Assembly: GCF_000427465.1 (NCBI RefSeq)
Contig: NZ_ATYB01000009.1
Span: 310,001-374,000, forward strand
DNA from: Sinorhizobium arboris LMG 14919
Lineage (GTDB): Bacteria > Pseudomonadota > Alphaproteobacteria > Rhizobiales > Rhizobiaceae
Length of the DNA: 64,000 bases
Direction: 5' to 3'
Shown: piece by piece, positions 9,671-18,419 of the stretch
Layout of the letters: each line of letters starts with the position of its first letter
How positions within the stretch are numbered: position 1 is the stretch's first letter
Notes under the pieces: model-generated
What the model was told of the DNA's origin: nothing
What the model saw: the letters and a program-made list of their open reading frames with translations, nothing else
Database searches by the model: none
Position numbers and translations under genes: made by a program

Positions 9671-10783
9671 ATGAACGCGCCGGCGATCGTCCCCTCACCG
9701 GTCTTCACCGGTGCCAGCCTCAGAGGTCTCGATTTCGCCAACCGCCTGTCGGTCGCGCCGATGACACGCATCAGCGCCTCGTCCGCCGGTGTGCCGGGCG
9801 AACGCATGGAGCGCTACTATCAGCGCTTCGCACGCGGCGGCTTCAGCCTGGTGACGACCGAAGGCATCTACACCGACAAGGCCTATGCGCAGACCTATTC
9901 GGGCCAGCCCGGTTTGACCGACCGGGAACAGGCGGACGCGTGGCGCCGCGTCGTCGATGCGGTCCATACGGCCGGCGGCAGCATCTTCGCGCAGCTCATG
10001 CACGGCGGCGCGCTTTCGCAAGGGAACCCCTACCGTTCCGATACAGTGGGTCCCTCGGCGGTCCGCCCGAAAGGCAGCCAGATGACCGGCTACCGCGGCG
10101 AAGGCTCCTATGCCGTGCCGCGCGAGATCAGCGAAGCAGAAATCGCCGAGGCGATCGATGGCTTCGCCGGTGCCGCGCGCCTGGCGATCGAGGTGGCCGG
10201 TTTCGACGGCATCGAGATCCACGGCGCCAACGGTTATCTCCTGGATCAGTTCTTCACCGACTACACCAACCATCGCCAGGACCGTTGGGGCGGCGGCATC
10301 GTCGCTCGCTTCGGCCTGTCGCTGGAGGTGCTAAAAGCCGTGCGCGCGGCGGTCGGCCCGTCCGTGCCGCTCGGCCTGCGTCTCTCTCAGGGGAAGGTCA
10401 ACGACTTCCGGCACAAATGGGCGGAAGGGGAACAGGGGGCGGCGAGAGTGTTCGAGGCACTGGCCGACAGCCCGGCCGATTTCGCTCATGTGACCGAGTT
10501 CGAAGCATGGCAACCGGGTTTCGAAGGCGGCGAAATCCCTCTCGTATCGCTTGCTCGCCGTCATGCGCCGCGTCTCTTCCTCATCGCCAATGGCAGCCTG
10601 CACGATCTTGCCCGCGCTGAGCAGGTGATCGGGGCCGGAGCGGACATGATCGCGCTTGGCCGCGGCGCGCTCGTCAATCCCGATTGGCCGCGCCTCATGG
10701 CCGCTCGCAGCAAGTTGCGACCGTTCGAACTTTCGATGCTCGCACCGATCAGCGACATCAAGGACAGCGAACTCGCCCTTTAA
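9671..10783 (+). CDS. NADH:flavin oxidoreductase, old yellow enzyme family
   Basis: A 370-residue FMN-dependent TIM-barrel ene-reductase or demethylase-like enzyme. Seen motifs are NRLSVAPMTRISA at the N-terminus (FMN phosphate end), FAQLMHGGALS, FDGIEIHGANGYLLDQFFTD with the catalytic His/Asn pair and YTNHRQDRWGG, and late GADMIALGRGALVNPDWP. It starts one base after the RidA stop, so the two are translationally coupled. Substrate is unknown; the Rid partner suggests an enamine or unsaturated amine/carbonyl substrate (inference). Confidence 0.92.
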   Translation: MNAPAIVPSPVFTGASLRGLDFANRLSVAPMTRISASSAGVPGERMERYYQRFARGGFSLVTTEGIYTDKAYAQTYSGQPGLTDREQADAWRRVVDAVHTAGGSIFAQLMHGGALSQGNPYRSDTVGPSAVRPKGSQMTGYRGEGSYAVPREISEAEIAEAIDGFAGAARLAIEVAGFDGIEIHGANGYLLDQFFTDYTNHRQDRWGGGIVARFGLSLEVLKAVRAAVGPSVPLGLRLSQGKVNDFRHKWAEGEQGAARVFEALADSPADFAHVTEFEAWQPGFEGGEIPLVSLARRHAPRLFLIANGSLHDLARAEQVIGAGADMIALGRGALVNPDWPRLMAARSKLRPFELSMLAPISDIKDSELAL

Positions 10784-10857
10784 TATGAGAGGGCGGCGAC
10801 CAGTCTGAAGGCAAATGTCTCAGAGCAGGCATGCCCGTGTCGCCGCCACGCTGCCGC

Positions 10858-11742
10858 CTATGGCACGCCGGAAGGGTCGGGCAGCTGTTGCTTGAGCCAC
10901 GACTTGAACGCGATCATGCCCCTGGTGAACTGACGTGACTTCAGCCATGTCAGCCAGTAGTCACCCGCCGCCACGGTGATATCGAAAGGCTGCACCAGAC
11001 GCCCGCTCTCGATATAATGCTCGAACATGGTTATCGGCAGAAGGGCGGCACCTGAGCCTCGGGCGGCCGCCTCTGCGAGCGCCAGGGAGGTATCGAAGAC
11101 CATGCCGCGCAGGATGGGAGGCTGGGCGCCCGCTGCGCGGAACCATTGCGCCCACTCATCGGACCGGTACGAACGCAGCAGCTCGATTCCGGCGAGGTCG
11201 ACCGGTTCCTTCAGTCGAGCGGCAATCTGAGGCGAGCAGACCGGCGATAGCGGTGCGGCCGCCAGGTGCATTGCGTCCGTGCCATGCCATGACCCGTCCC
11301 CGAATCGGATCGCGAAGTCGAGGCCGTCGCCGGCGAGATCGACGCGGTTGTTATTGCTCAGGATGCGTAAGTCGAGGTTCGGATGTGCGTCATGAAAATC
11401 CGACAACCGCTCCATCAGCCACCCGATTGCGAAAGTGCCGACAACGCCGACAGTCACGACTTCGTGGAAGTTTCCTTCCTCGAAACGGCTTATGGTCGCA
11501 CACATACGCTTGAACACATCGCTCATGACCGGCGCAAGCGCTGACCCCTCATCGGTAAGGGCAAGGCCCCTGGGCAGCCGCCGGAACAACTTAACGCCAA
11601 GCAGATCCTCGAGCGACTTCACTTGATGGCTGATTGCAGTCTGCGAAACCCGTAGCTCCAGGCCGGCACGGGTAAAGCTGCAGTGGCGCGCCGATGCCTC
11701 GAAGGCACGCAATGCATTGAGGGGCAGCTTTGGGAGTTCCAT
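10858..11742 (-). CDS. LysR-family regulator (GcvA-like)
   Basis: A 294-residue transcription factor. Winged helix: LNALRAFEASARHCSFTRAG and LRVSQTAISHQVKSLEDLLG; the rest is the effector-binding domain. It belongs to the same GcvA-like subgroup as the LysR at 8167-9135 but differs clearly in sequence, so it is not a recent duplicate. No divergent partner gene lies directly upstream; about 310 bases with a mosaic repeat separate it from the penicillin-binding protein gene. Target unknown. Confidence 0.9.
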   Translation of the reverse strand: MELPKLPLNALRAFEASARHCSFTRAGLELRVSQTAISHQVKSLEDLLGVKLFRRLPRGLALTDEGSALAPVMSDVFKRMCATISRFEEGNFHEVVTVGVVGTFAIGWLMERLSDFHDAHPNLDLRILSNNNRVDLAGDGLDFAIRFGDGSWHGTDAMHLAAAPLSPVCSPQIAARLKEPVDLAGIELLRSYRSDEWAQWFRAAGAQPPILRGMVFDTSLALAEAAARGSGAALLPITMFEHYIESGRLVQPFDITVAAGDYWLTWLKSRQFTRGMIAFKSWLKQQLPDPSGVP

Positions 11743-11850
11743 GGAATCCGTTTCGTCAAGGCCAAATCTGATTCATGCCTACCCGCAACATTGCTCGTTT
11801 GTCGAGTGCCATTGCTTCTGCCATTCTCTCCACAGCTCAAGGCAACACAG

Positions 11851-11961
11851 GATCACGATGATTTCCGGTCGGGGCGACCGAAAATCATGAACGTGATCGA
11901 TTCCAATAAGTTAGAGCGGGATTCGGGCGGAAAGCCGCATACAGTTTTCCTCATCCCGCCG
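11851..11961 (+). repeat. RIME-like intergenic mosaic repeat
   Basis: An imperfect 48-base palindrome (GATCACG at 11851-11857 pairing with CGTGATC at 11892-11898, with ATGATTT/AAATCAT and CGGTC/GACCG inside). It is followed by GATTCCAA and then a GAGCGGGAT...GGGCGGAAA...TTTTCCTCATCCCGC block. The last block is shared with copies at 28067-28114 and 39122-39173; the first parts are shared with 5321-5412. It occupies most of the 309-base gap between the LysR gene and the class A PBP gene, so any PBP promoter must lie in or beside it. Confidence 0.6.
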
Positions 11962-12051
11962 TAGGCATTCGATCACGACCGTCGCGGTATCGCGCCGGCG
12001 GCACCTATCCCTGTGTCAAGTTTTTGTCTGGTCTGAACCATTGGTATCGGC

Positions 12052-14484
12052 ATGAAGCTCATCGGTTATATCTTCAGCATGCTCTCGGCTGCTTTGCTGG
12101 CCATGTTCGGCATCGGCGCCGTTTATCTGTCGGAAATGGCGAAGGATCTGCCTGACCACCGCAAGCTTGCAGAGTGGGAGCCGGCGCTCATGACGCGGTT
12201 TTACGCGTATGACGGAACGCCGATTGCCGAATACGCCAAAGAAAGGCGCCTGTATCTGCCCATCGCCGCGATCCCTAGCCGCGTGAAGGCGGCCTTTCTC
12301 TCGGCGGAAGACAAGAGTTTCTATTCCCATTCCGGAATCGATGCCCTGAGTATCGTAAAGGCTGCCTGGTCCAATGCCGTGAACCTTGGGTCCGGCCAGC
12401 GAATGATCGGCGCCTCGACAATCACTCAGCAACTTGCCAAGAACTTTCTGCTTTCTTCGGATCGCACCCTTGAACGGAAGATCAAAGAGGCGGTGCTTTC
12501 CATCCGCATAGAGCGCTCGCTCAGCAAAGACAAAATCCTGGAACTCTATCTGAACGACATCTACTTGGGGCTCGGGGCCTACGGCATTGCCGCCGGCGCT
12601 TTGACCTATTTCGGGAAGTCGGTCACCGAACTGACCGTCGCCGACGCAGCGTATCTCGCTGCCCTGCCGAAGGGACCCAACAACTACAATCCGCACCGGC
12701 ATCCCGAACGCGCGATCAGCCGGCGCAACTGGGTGATTGGCCAGATGCAGCGCAACGGCTTCGTTAGCGCCGCAGAGGCAAGCAACATGATGGCGAGGCC
12801 TCTCGGCGTTGAGCCTCGGGCCGAGACCTTCTTCATGGCAGAGGCAAACTATTTCGCCGAGGAAGTACGCCGGGAAGTCGCCGGGCGATATGGCGAAGCG
12901 GCTCTCTATGGCGCCGGTCTCTCCGTGCGCACGACGCTGGACCCTACCCTTCAGAGGGCTGCGCAGCGAGTGCTGCGGGCTGGCCTCGTCGAATACGACC
13001 GGGCCCGAGGGTTTCGGGGGCCGGTCGGGCATATCGATATTTCCGGAGACTGGGCGACAGCGTTGGCTGAACAGGAGACATTGGCGGATGTGAAGGAGTG
13101 GAAGCTCGCGACAGTGCTCTCCTGTTCCGATGCGGGTGTGCGAGTCGGACTGCGAAGTCCAAGGCTTGGCTCCGAACCCGGTCCTGAAACGGGTTTTATC
13201 GATGGCAAGACCCTGCAGTGGGCATTGAAGGTCTCTGCCGGAGGCAGGTTCAGGCAGGCCGACTCCATCGACCAGGTCCTCTCGCCGGGGGACGTTATCT
13301 ATGTGGAGAAGGCGGAAGACGGTTATCTCCTGCGACAAATACCGGAGGTGCAAGGCGCGATCGTATCGATGGACCCGAATACAGGGCGCGTGCTTGCGAG
13401 CGTTGGCGGTTTCTCCTTTGCACAGTCACGCTTCAATCGTGCCACGCAGGCATCGCGCCAGCCCGGCTCAGCCTTCAAGCCCTTCGTTTACGCCGCCGCA
13501 CTGGATACCGGCTACACCCCGGCAACGCTGGTTATGGACGCCCCCTTTTCGATGCCGGATGGGGCGGGCCGTCTGTGGGAACCCAAGAACTATGACGGCA
13601 AATTCAGCGGCCCTTCCACGCTGCGCACCGGACTGGAGAAAAGCCGCAACCTGATGACGGTGCGCCTCGCCCGGCATCTCGGCATGGACGTCGTTGCCGA
13701 ATACGGCCGCGCCTTCGGCCTCTACGACAGGCTCGCCCCATACCTGCCGATGTCGCTCGGAGCCGGCGAAACGACGTTGACGCGGCTCGTTTCGGCCTAT
13801 GCAGTCCTCGCCAATGGCGGACGCTCGGTGCAGCCCTCGATGATCGACCGAATCCAGGATCGTCACGGTCGCACGATCTTCCGCCACGATGGACGCGACT
13901 GCGATCGATGCAATGCCGCAAGCTGGCTGCATCAGGAAGAGCCGGTGCCTCGCGACAACCGCGAGCGGGTTCTCGACCCGATGACGGCCTATCAGGTGAC
14001 ATCGATGCTGCGTGGCGTGGTGGAGCGCGGAACGGCGCGCCGGGTGGCGCAGCTCGACGTTCCGGTCGCCGGCAAGACCGGAACGACGAACGACGAGAAA
14101 GATGTCTGGTTCGTCGGCTACACGCCGACCCTCGTGACCGGCATATTCATGGGCTACGACACGCCGAGACCTATGGGGTATGGCGAAACGGGCGGCGGAC
14201 TCGCGGCTCCGATCTTCATCGACTTCATGAAGGTGGCATTGAACGGCAAACCCGGCGTGGAGTTTCCCGTTCCGCCGGGTTTGTCCTTCGCGAGCGTTGA
14301 CCGCCGTACCGGCAGGCGAGCCGCTTCGGGAGATCCCAGTTCGACTATCGAGGTCTTCAAGCCCGGAACCGGGCCGTGCCTGACGGAGTGTCCCGTCATA
14401 GACGGAATGGGAGGGGAGGAACCCGAAGACGTCCCTGCCACACTGCGCGAGCAGCTTCTGACCGCCCCCCAGGGCCTCTATTGA
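12052..14484 (+). CDS. Class A penicillin-binding protein (PBP1a-type)
   Basis: An 810-residue bifunctional peptidoglycan synthase in the inner membrane. One N-terminal membrane helix is followed by a GT51 glycosyltransferase domain with EDKSFYSHSGID (Glu86 region), GASTITQQLAKN and SKDKILELYLNDIYLG. After a linker comes the transpeptidase domain with SAFK (Ser473), SRN and KTGTT (Lys675). It is followed 33 bases later by a class B PBP gene on the same strand. Such proteins are normally chromosomal; a plasmid copy is probably an accessory set. No strong ribosome site precedes the ATG. Confidence 0.93.
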   Translation: MKLIGYIFSMLSAALLAMFGIGAVYLSEMAKDLPDHRKLAEWEPALMTRFYAYDGTPIAEYAKERRLYLPIAAIPSRVKAAFLSAEDKSFYSHSGIDALSIVKAAWSNAVNLGSGQRMIGASTITQQLAKNFLLSSDRTLERKIKEAVLSIRIERSLSKDKILELYLNDIYLGLGAYGIAAGALTYFGKSVTELTVADAAYLAALPKGPNNYNPHRHPERAISRRNWVIGQMQRNGFVSAAEASNMMARPLGVEPRAETFFMAEANYFAEEVRREVAGRYGEAALYGAGLSVRTTLDPTLQRAAQRVLRAGLVEYDRARGFRGPVGHIDISGDWATALAEQETLADVKEWKLATVLSCSDAGVRVGLRSPRLGSEPGPETGFIDGKTLQWALKVSAGGRFRQADSIDQVLSPGDVIYVEKAEDGYLLRQIPEVQGAIVSMDPNTGRVLASVGGFSFAQSRFNRATQASRQPGSAFKPFVYAAALDTGYTPATLVMDAPFSMPDGAGRLWEPKNYDGKFSGPSTLRTGLEKSRNLMTVRLARHLGMDVVAEYGRAFGLYDRLAPYLPMSLGAGETTLTRLVSAYAVLANGGRSVQPSMIDRIQDRHGRTIFRHDGRDCDRCNAASWLHQEEPVPRDNRERVLDPMTAYQVTSMLRGVVERGTARRVAQLDVPVAGKTGTTNDEKDVWFVGYTPTLVTGIFMGYDTPRPMGYGETGGGLAAPIFIDFMKVALNGKPGVEFPVPPGLSFASVDRRTGRRAASGDPSSTIEVFKPGTGPCLTECPVIDGMGGEEPEDVPATLREQLLTAPQGLY

Positions 14485-14517
14485 GCCGATTACCTCCAAT
14501 CTCGCCGAGGGATGGAA

Positions 14518-16272
14518 ATGAGGAAATACGCCTTCGCCCCGCGGAGCAGTGCACGCAACAGGCGGCTGCGCATTGCCTGCATCATGGCAGCGTTCACCGC
14601 CATTTTCGCCGCCGCCTTCATACGGCTTGTCCAACTCGGCATGAAGGAAGAAGCGCGCAGCGAAATCAGCCTCACCTATGACAGGGCTCCGAGTGGACGA
14701 CCTGCAATCGTCGATAGGAACGGCCAACTGCTCGCGACCGACATTCCGATCGCATCGCTCTACATGGAGCCGCGCTCGATTCCCGATCTGGACGAGGCTG
14801 TTGAGAAACTCGCGGCGATCTTCCCGGAGCTCGATGCGCGCGAACTCCATTCGCGCCTCCGACGCAAAGATGCCTTCACGTGGGTCAAGCGGCAGATAGC
14901 TCCGGAGAAGCAGCAGGCAATCATCGATTCGGGACTGGCCGCAGTCGGCTTTCGACCTGAAAATCAACGGCTCTACCCGAACGGCTCCCTGGCTGCCCAT
15001 GTCCTTGGCGCCGTGGATATCGATAACGTCGGCATCGCCGGTATCGAAAAATGGATCGATGCGAACGGGCTCGCAGACCTGCGCGGCGCCGGCATCGAAC
15101 TTAGGGGGCGCGAGCTCCAGCCGGTCGAGCTTTCAATCGACCTGCGCGTTCAGTACGCCATGGAGCAGGAACTCGGCAGAGCCGTCACGAAATTCGGAGC
15201 TGTCGCGGGTGCCGGGCTCCTGCTTGACGTCGCGAATGGCGAAATACTTGCGCTCGCTTCCTATCCAGCCTTTGATCCGAACAATCCCGTGGATGCCTTC
15301 AGGCCCGACCGGATAAACCGCGTTACCGCCGGCGTTTTCGAGATGGGATCGACCTTCAAGACCCTGACCACGGCGATGGCGCTGGAGTCAGGCAGGTTCG
15401 ATCTCGAATCCGTCGTCGACGCAAGCAGACCCTTGAGCTTTGGGCGGCAACGCATCCACGACTATCGCGGACAATACCGGCCGCTCACCATTCCCGAAGC
15501 CTTCATCCACTCCTCGAACATAGCCATGGCGAAAATGGCGCTGTCACTCGGACCCGAAGCGTTGCGGACTTTTCTTGGGCGTTTCGGCGTTCTGTCTCGG
15601 CTTTCGACCGAGCTGCCGGAGAGCGCCGCGCCGCTCCGGCCCTCCGATTGGAGCGAGGTCACCACGGCAACGGTTTCATTCGGCCACGGGATCGCCGTCA
15701 CGCCGCTGCAAGCCAGCATGGCCGTCGCCGCTCTGGCGAACGGCGGAAAGCTGATCAGGCCCACCTTCATAAAGGACAGCCCCGTGTCCGAACGGACCAT
15801 CGCGGAGGATCTCGTGTCTGCGGACACCAGTGAGGCGATACGTCACCTCCTGCGCCTCAACACGGCGGTCGGCTCAGCCAAGAGGGCCGATGTCCCCGGC
15901 TATGTGATCGGCGGTAAGACCGGCACGGCGGAAAAGGTGGTCCAGGGCCGCTACTCCAAAGTGCTCAACGTCACATCGTTCATGGGCATCGTACCGGCGG
16001 ACAATCCCAGGTACCTGCTGCTCGCCCTCCTGGACGAGCCCCGCGGCCTGACGGAAACCTATGGCAACCGTACCTCCGGCTGGAATGCCGTGCCGCTCGG
16101 CGCCGCCCTCTATCAGCGCATCCTCCCAATGCTCCTCACGCCTGCTTTCCCATCGCCGGCAGGCGCCGAAGCCGTTCCCGTCGCGACGGGAGACTGTCGC
16201 GCAGGAGTCGACCTCTTGCCCGGTGCCCCCTGTCTTTCAGGCGCCGGAGATCGCTCAGGGGAAAATGGATGA
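14518..16272 (+). CDS. Class B penicillin-binding protein (FtsI/PBP2-like transpeptidase)
   Basis: About 584 residues. One membrane helix near the N-terminus is followed by the class B pedestal (GRPAIVDRNGQLLATD). The transpeptidase domain has STFK (Ser278), SSN (IHSSNIAMAK) and KTGTAEK (Lys467). It is closest in layout to FtsI, which cross-links septal peptidoglycan. The ATG at 14518 is chosen because GAGGG lies six bases upstream; the ATG two codons earlier overlaps that site. The tail of about 50 residues after the domain is low-complexity. With the class A PBP it forms a synthase plus transpeptidase pair on one transcript. Confidence 0.92.
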   Translation: MRKYAFAPRSSARNRRLRIACIMAAFTAIFAAAFIRLVQLGMKEEARSEISLTYDRAPSGRPAIVDRNGQLLATDIPIASLYMEPRSIPDLDEAVEKLAAIFPELDARELHSRLRRKDAFTWVKRQIAPEKQQAIIDSGLAAVGFRPENQRLYPNGSLAAHVLGAVDIDNVGIAGIEKWIDANGLADLRGAGIELRGRELQPVELSIDLRVQYAMEQELGRAVTKFGAVAGAGLLLDVANGEILALASYPAFDPNNPVDAFRPDRINRVTAGVFEMGSTFKTLTTAMALESGRFDLESVVDASRPLSFGRQRIHDYRGQYRPLTIPEAFIHSSNIAMAKMALSLGPEALRTFLGRFGVLSRLSTELPESAAPLRPSDWSEVTTATVSFGHGIAVTPLQASMAVAALANGGKLIRPTFIKDSPVSERTIAEDLVSADTSEAIRHLLRLNTAVGSAKRADVPGYVIGGKTGTAEKVVQGRYSKVLNVTSFMGIVPADNPRYLLLALLDEPRGLTETYGNRTSGWNAVPLGAALYQRILPMLLTPAFPSPAGAEAVPVATGDCRAGVDLLPGAPCLSGAGDRSGENG

Positions 16273-16318
16273 CGGCGACGCCCCACTTACGCGGCGGCCG
16301 CCGTGGCCGAACGCCGCG

Positions 16319-17941
16319 TCACCCGCGCAGGCCCGGCGCCTCTTGCCCGGTGCGCTCCACATATTCCCTGTAGCCACCGCCATATTGATTGATCCCGTCC
16401 GGCGTCAGCTCCAGCACGCGATTGGAAAGTGCGGACAGGAAACGGCGATCGTGCGAGACGAACAGCATGGTGCCCTGATAGGCCGAGAGCGCCTTGATCA
16501 ACATTTCCTTCGTATCGAGGTCGAGATGGTTTGTCGGCTCGTCGAGCACGAGGAAGTTCGGCGGATCGAACAGCATTGCGGCCATCACGAGCCGCGCCTT
16601 CTCGCCGCCGGAGAGCACGCGGCATCTCTTCTCGACGTCATCGCCGGAAAAGCCGAAACAGCCGGCCAGCGCTCTGAGCGGCGCCTGCCCGGCCTTGGGA
16701 AAACGTTCCTCAAGCCATTGCAGAATGGTGCTTTCGCCTTCGAGCAGATCCATGGAATGCTGGGCGAAATAGCCAAGCTTCACGCTGGCACCGAGTGAGA
16801 CGCTGCCCTTATCGGGCGTGGTGGTGCCTGCGACCAGCTTGAGCAGTGTCGATTTGCCGGCGCCGTTAATGCCCATGATGCACCAGCGCTCGCGCCGGCG
16901 CACCATGAAATCGAGGCCGTCATAGATCGCCCGGCTGCCATAGGCCTTGTGGACATTCTTGAGGTTGACGACGTCTTCGCCGGAGCGCGGCGCCGGCAGG
17001 AAGTCGAAGGCGACCGTCTGGCGACGACGAGGCGGCTCGACGCGGTCGATCTTTTCGAGCTTCTTCACCCGGCTCTGAACCTGCGAGGCGTGAGAGGCAC
17101 GGGCCTTGAAGCGTTCGATGAACTTGATCTCCTTGGCGAGCATCGCCTGCTGGCGCTCGAACTGCGCTTGCTGTTGTCGCGCGTTCAGCGCCCGCTGCTC
17201 TTCATAAAATCCATAATCGCCCGAGTAGGTCGTCAGCGCGCCGCCATCGATCTCGATGATCTTGGTGACGATCCGGTTCATGAACTCGCGGTCGTGAGAC
17301 GTCATCAGCAGAGCGCCATCATAGCCTTTCAGGAAATCCTCGAGCCAAATCAGGCTTTCGAGATCGAGATGGTTGCTCGGTTCGTCCAGCAGCATCACGT
17401 CCGGGCGCATCAGTAGGATGCGGGCGAGCGAAACGCGCATCTTCCAGCCGCCCGACAGCTTTGCGACATCGCCGTCCATCATTTCCTGGCTGAAGCTGAG
17501 GCCGGCGAGAACCTCGCGCGCACGTCCCTCGAGCGCATAGCCATCGAGTTCCTCGTAGCGCGCCTGCACCTCGCCGTAGCGCTCGACGATCGCATCCATT
17601 TCATCCAAACGGTCCGGATCCGACATGGCCGTCTCGAGTTCGCGCAGCTCCGCCGCGACGGCGCTGACCGGGCCTGCCCCTTCCATGACCTCGGCGACGG
17701 CCGACCGACCGGCCATTTCGCCGACATCCTGATCGAAATAGCCGATCGTCATACCCTTCTCGACGGAGACCTGCCCCTCGTCAGGCAATTCCTCGCCGGT
17801 GATCATCCGGAAGAGCGTCGTCTTTCCCGCCCCGTTCGGACCGACAAGCCCCACCTTTTCGCCGCGGTTCAACGCTGCCGAGGCTTCAATATAGAGTATG
17901 CGGTGACTGTTGGACTTGCTGATATTTTCGACGCGGATCAT
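16319..17941 (-). CDS. ABC-F ATPase (ribosome-associated, EttA/Uup/YheS group)
   Basis: About 540 residues, with two ABC ATPase domains and no membrane segments. Domain 1 has GPNGAGKTTLFRM, LSGGWKMRVSLAR and LLDEPSNHLD; domain 2 has GINGAGKSTLLK, LSGGEKARLVMAA and LDEPTNHLDLD. They are joined by a charged linker (FERQQAMLAKEIKFIERFKA) like the P-site tRNA interaction motif of ABC-F factors. The start at 17941 (MIRVENIS) is set by homology to the usual N-terminus; 20 extra codons upstream are open. Family members act on stalled ribosomes or give antibiotic resistance; which applies is unknown. Confidence 0.92.
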   Translation of the reverse strand: MIRVENISKSNSHRILYIEASAALNRGEKVGLVGPNGAGKTTLFRMITGEELPDEGQVSVEKGMTIGYFDQDVGEMAGRSAVAEVMEGAGPVSAVAAELRELETAMSDPDRLDEMDAIVERYGEVQARYEELDGYALEGRAREVLAGLSFSQEMMDGDVAKLSGGWKMRVSLARILLMRPDVMLLDEPSNHLDLESLIWLEDFLKGYDGALLMTSHDREFMNRIVTKIIEIDGGALTTYSGDYGFYEEQRALNARQQQAQFERQQAMLAKEIKFIERFKARASHASQVQSRVKKLEKIDRVEPPRRRQTVAFDFLPAPRSGEDVVNLKNVHKAYGSRAIYDGLDFMVRRRERWCIMGINGAGKSTLLKLVAGTTTPDKGSVSLGASVKLGYFAQHSMDLLEGESTILQWLEERFPKAGQAPLRALAGCFGFSGDDVEKRCRVLSGGEKARLVMAAMLFDPPNFLVLDEPTNHLDLDTKEMLIKALSAYQGTMLFVSHDRRFLSALSNRVLELTPDGINQYGGGYREYVERTGQEAPGLRG

Positions 17942-18044
17942 GTGGAGGACGGCCCAGTTGGTTGCGCGCACCCCTATGCCACGGGTTGACGTAGCTGTCA
18001 CGCCAACCGGACATATCTTCCTCCCGACACATGTGACGTACTCG

Positions 18045-18359
18045 TCACCGGATGCGTTCGCCCCCGGGATTGCTCACGTCAAGTTTCCTGAGCCATGGCA
18101 GGGGCCGCTTGAATTCAACCCCGATCTCATGCGCGTTCTGCCACGCGACCCATCCGGACGCACAGACGTGTTCCGGAATGAAGAGCAGCTGAATCTCCGG
18201 TCCGGTCGATATCGGTGAGCTGAATCGCAGTCGCGCCCCTTTGGAATTGATGTCTACAATGAGACATTCGATTCCGATTCCTCCCGCGCCCTCCTGCATA
18301 AGGCGGGCGCGCTTGAGGGATTTCCGTCTCGCAAGTTGGCGCAGTTCGGCACTAGGCAT
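18045..18359 (-). CDS. PilZ-domain protein
   Basis: A 104-residue cytoplasmic protein. It has the PilZ layout: a basic N-terminus (ARRKSLKRARLMQ), the DINSKGARLRF loop matching D-x-[SN]-x-x-G, and a C-terminal VAWQNAHEIGVEFKRPL strand pair. PilZ domains bind cyclic di-GMP through an RxxxR plus D/NxSxxG motif; the Arg part here is spaced slightly differently, so binding is plausible but not assured. AAAGGAAA precedes the ATG. It is the last gene of the leftward transcript that begins with tadG and may link pilus activity to cyclic di-GMP. Confidence 0.75.
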   Translation of the reverse strand: MPSAELRQLARRKSLKRARLMQEGAGGIGIECLIVDINSKGARLRFSSPISTGPEIQLLFIPEHVCASGWVAWQNAHEIGVEFKRPLPWLRKLDVSNPGGERIR

Positions 18360-18419
18360 GGTGATTTCCTTTAATGAGCCCGCCGCGGAACCCTGCTGCA
18401 GGCGATTGTGCGGTGCTGT

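Noticed and set aside
12016..13353. A 445-codon open frame on the minus strand
   Set aside because: It is antisense to the class A PBP gene, which has all catalytic motifs; the minus frame shows no family features.
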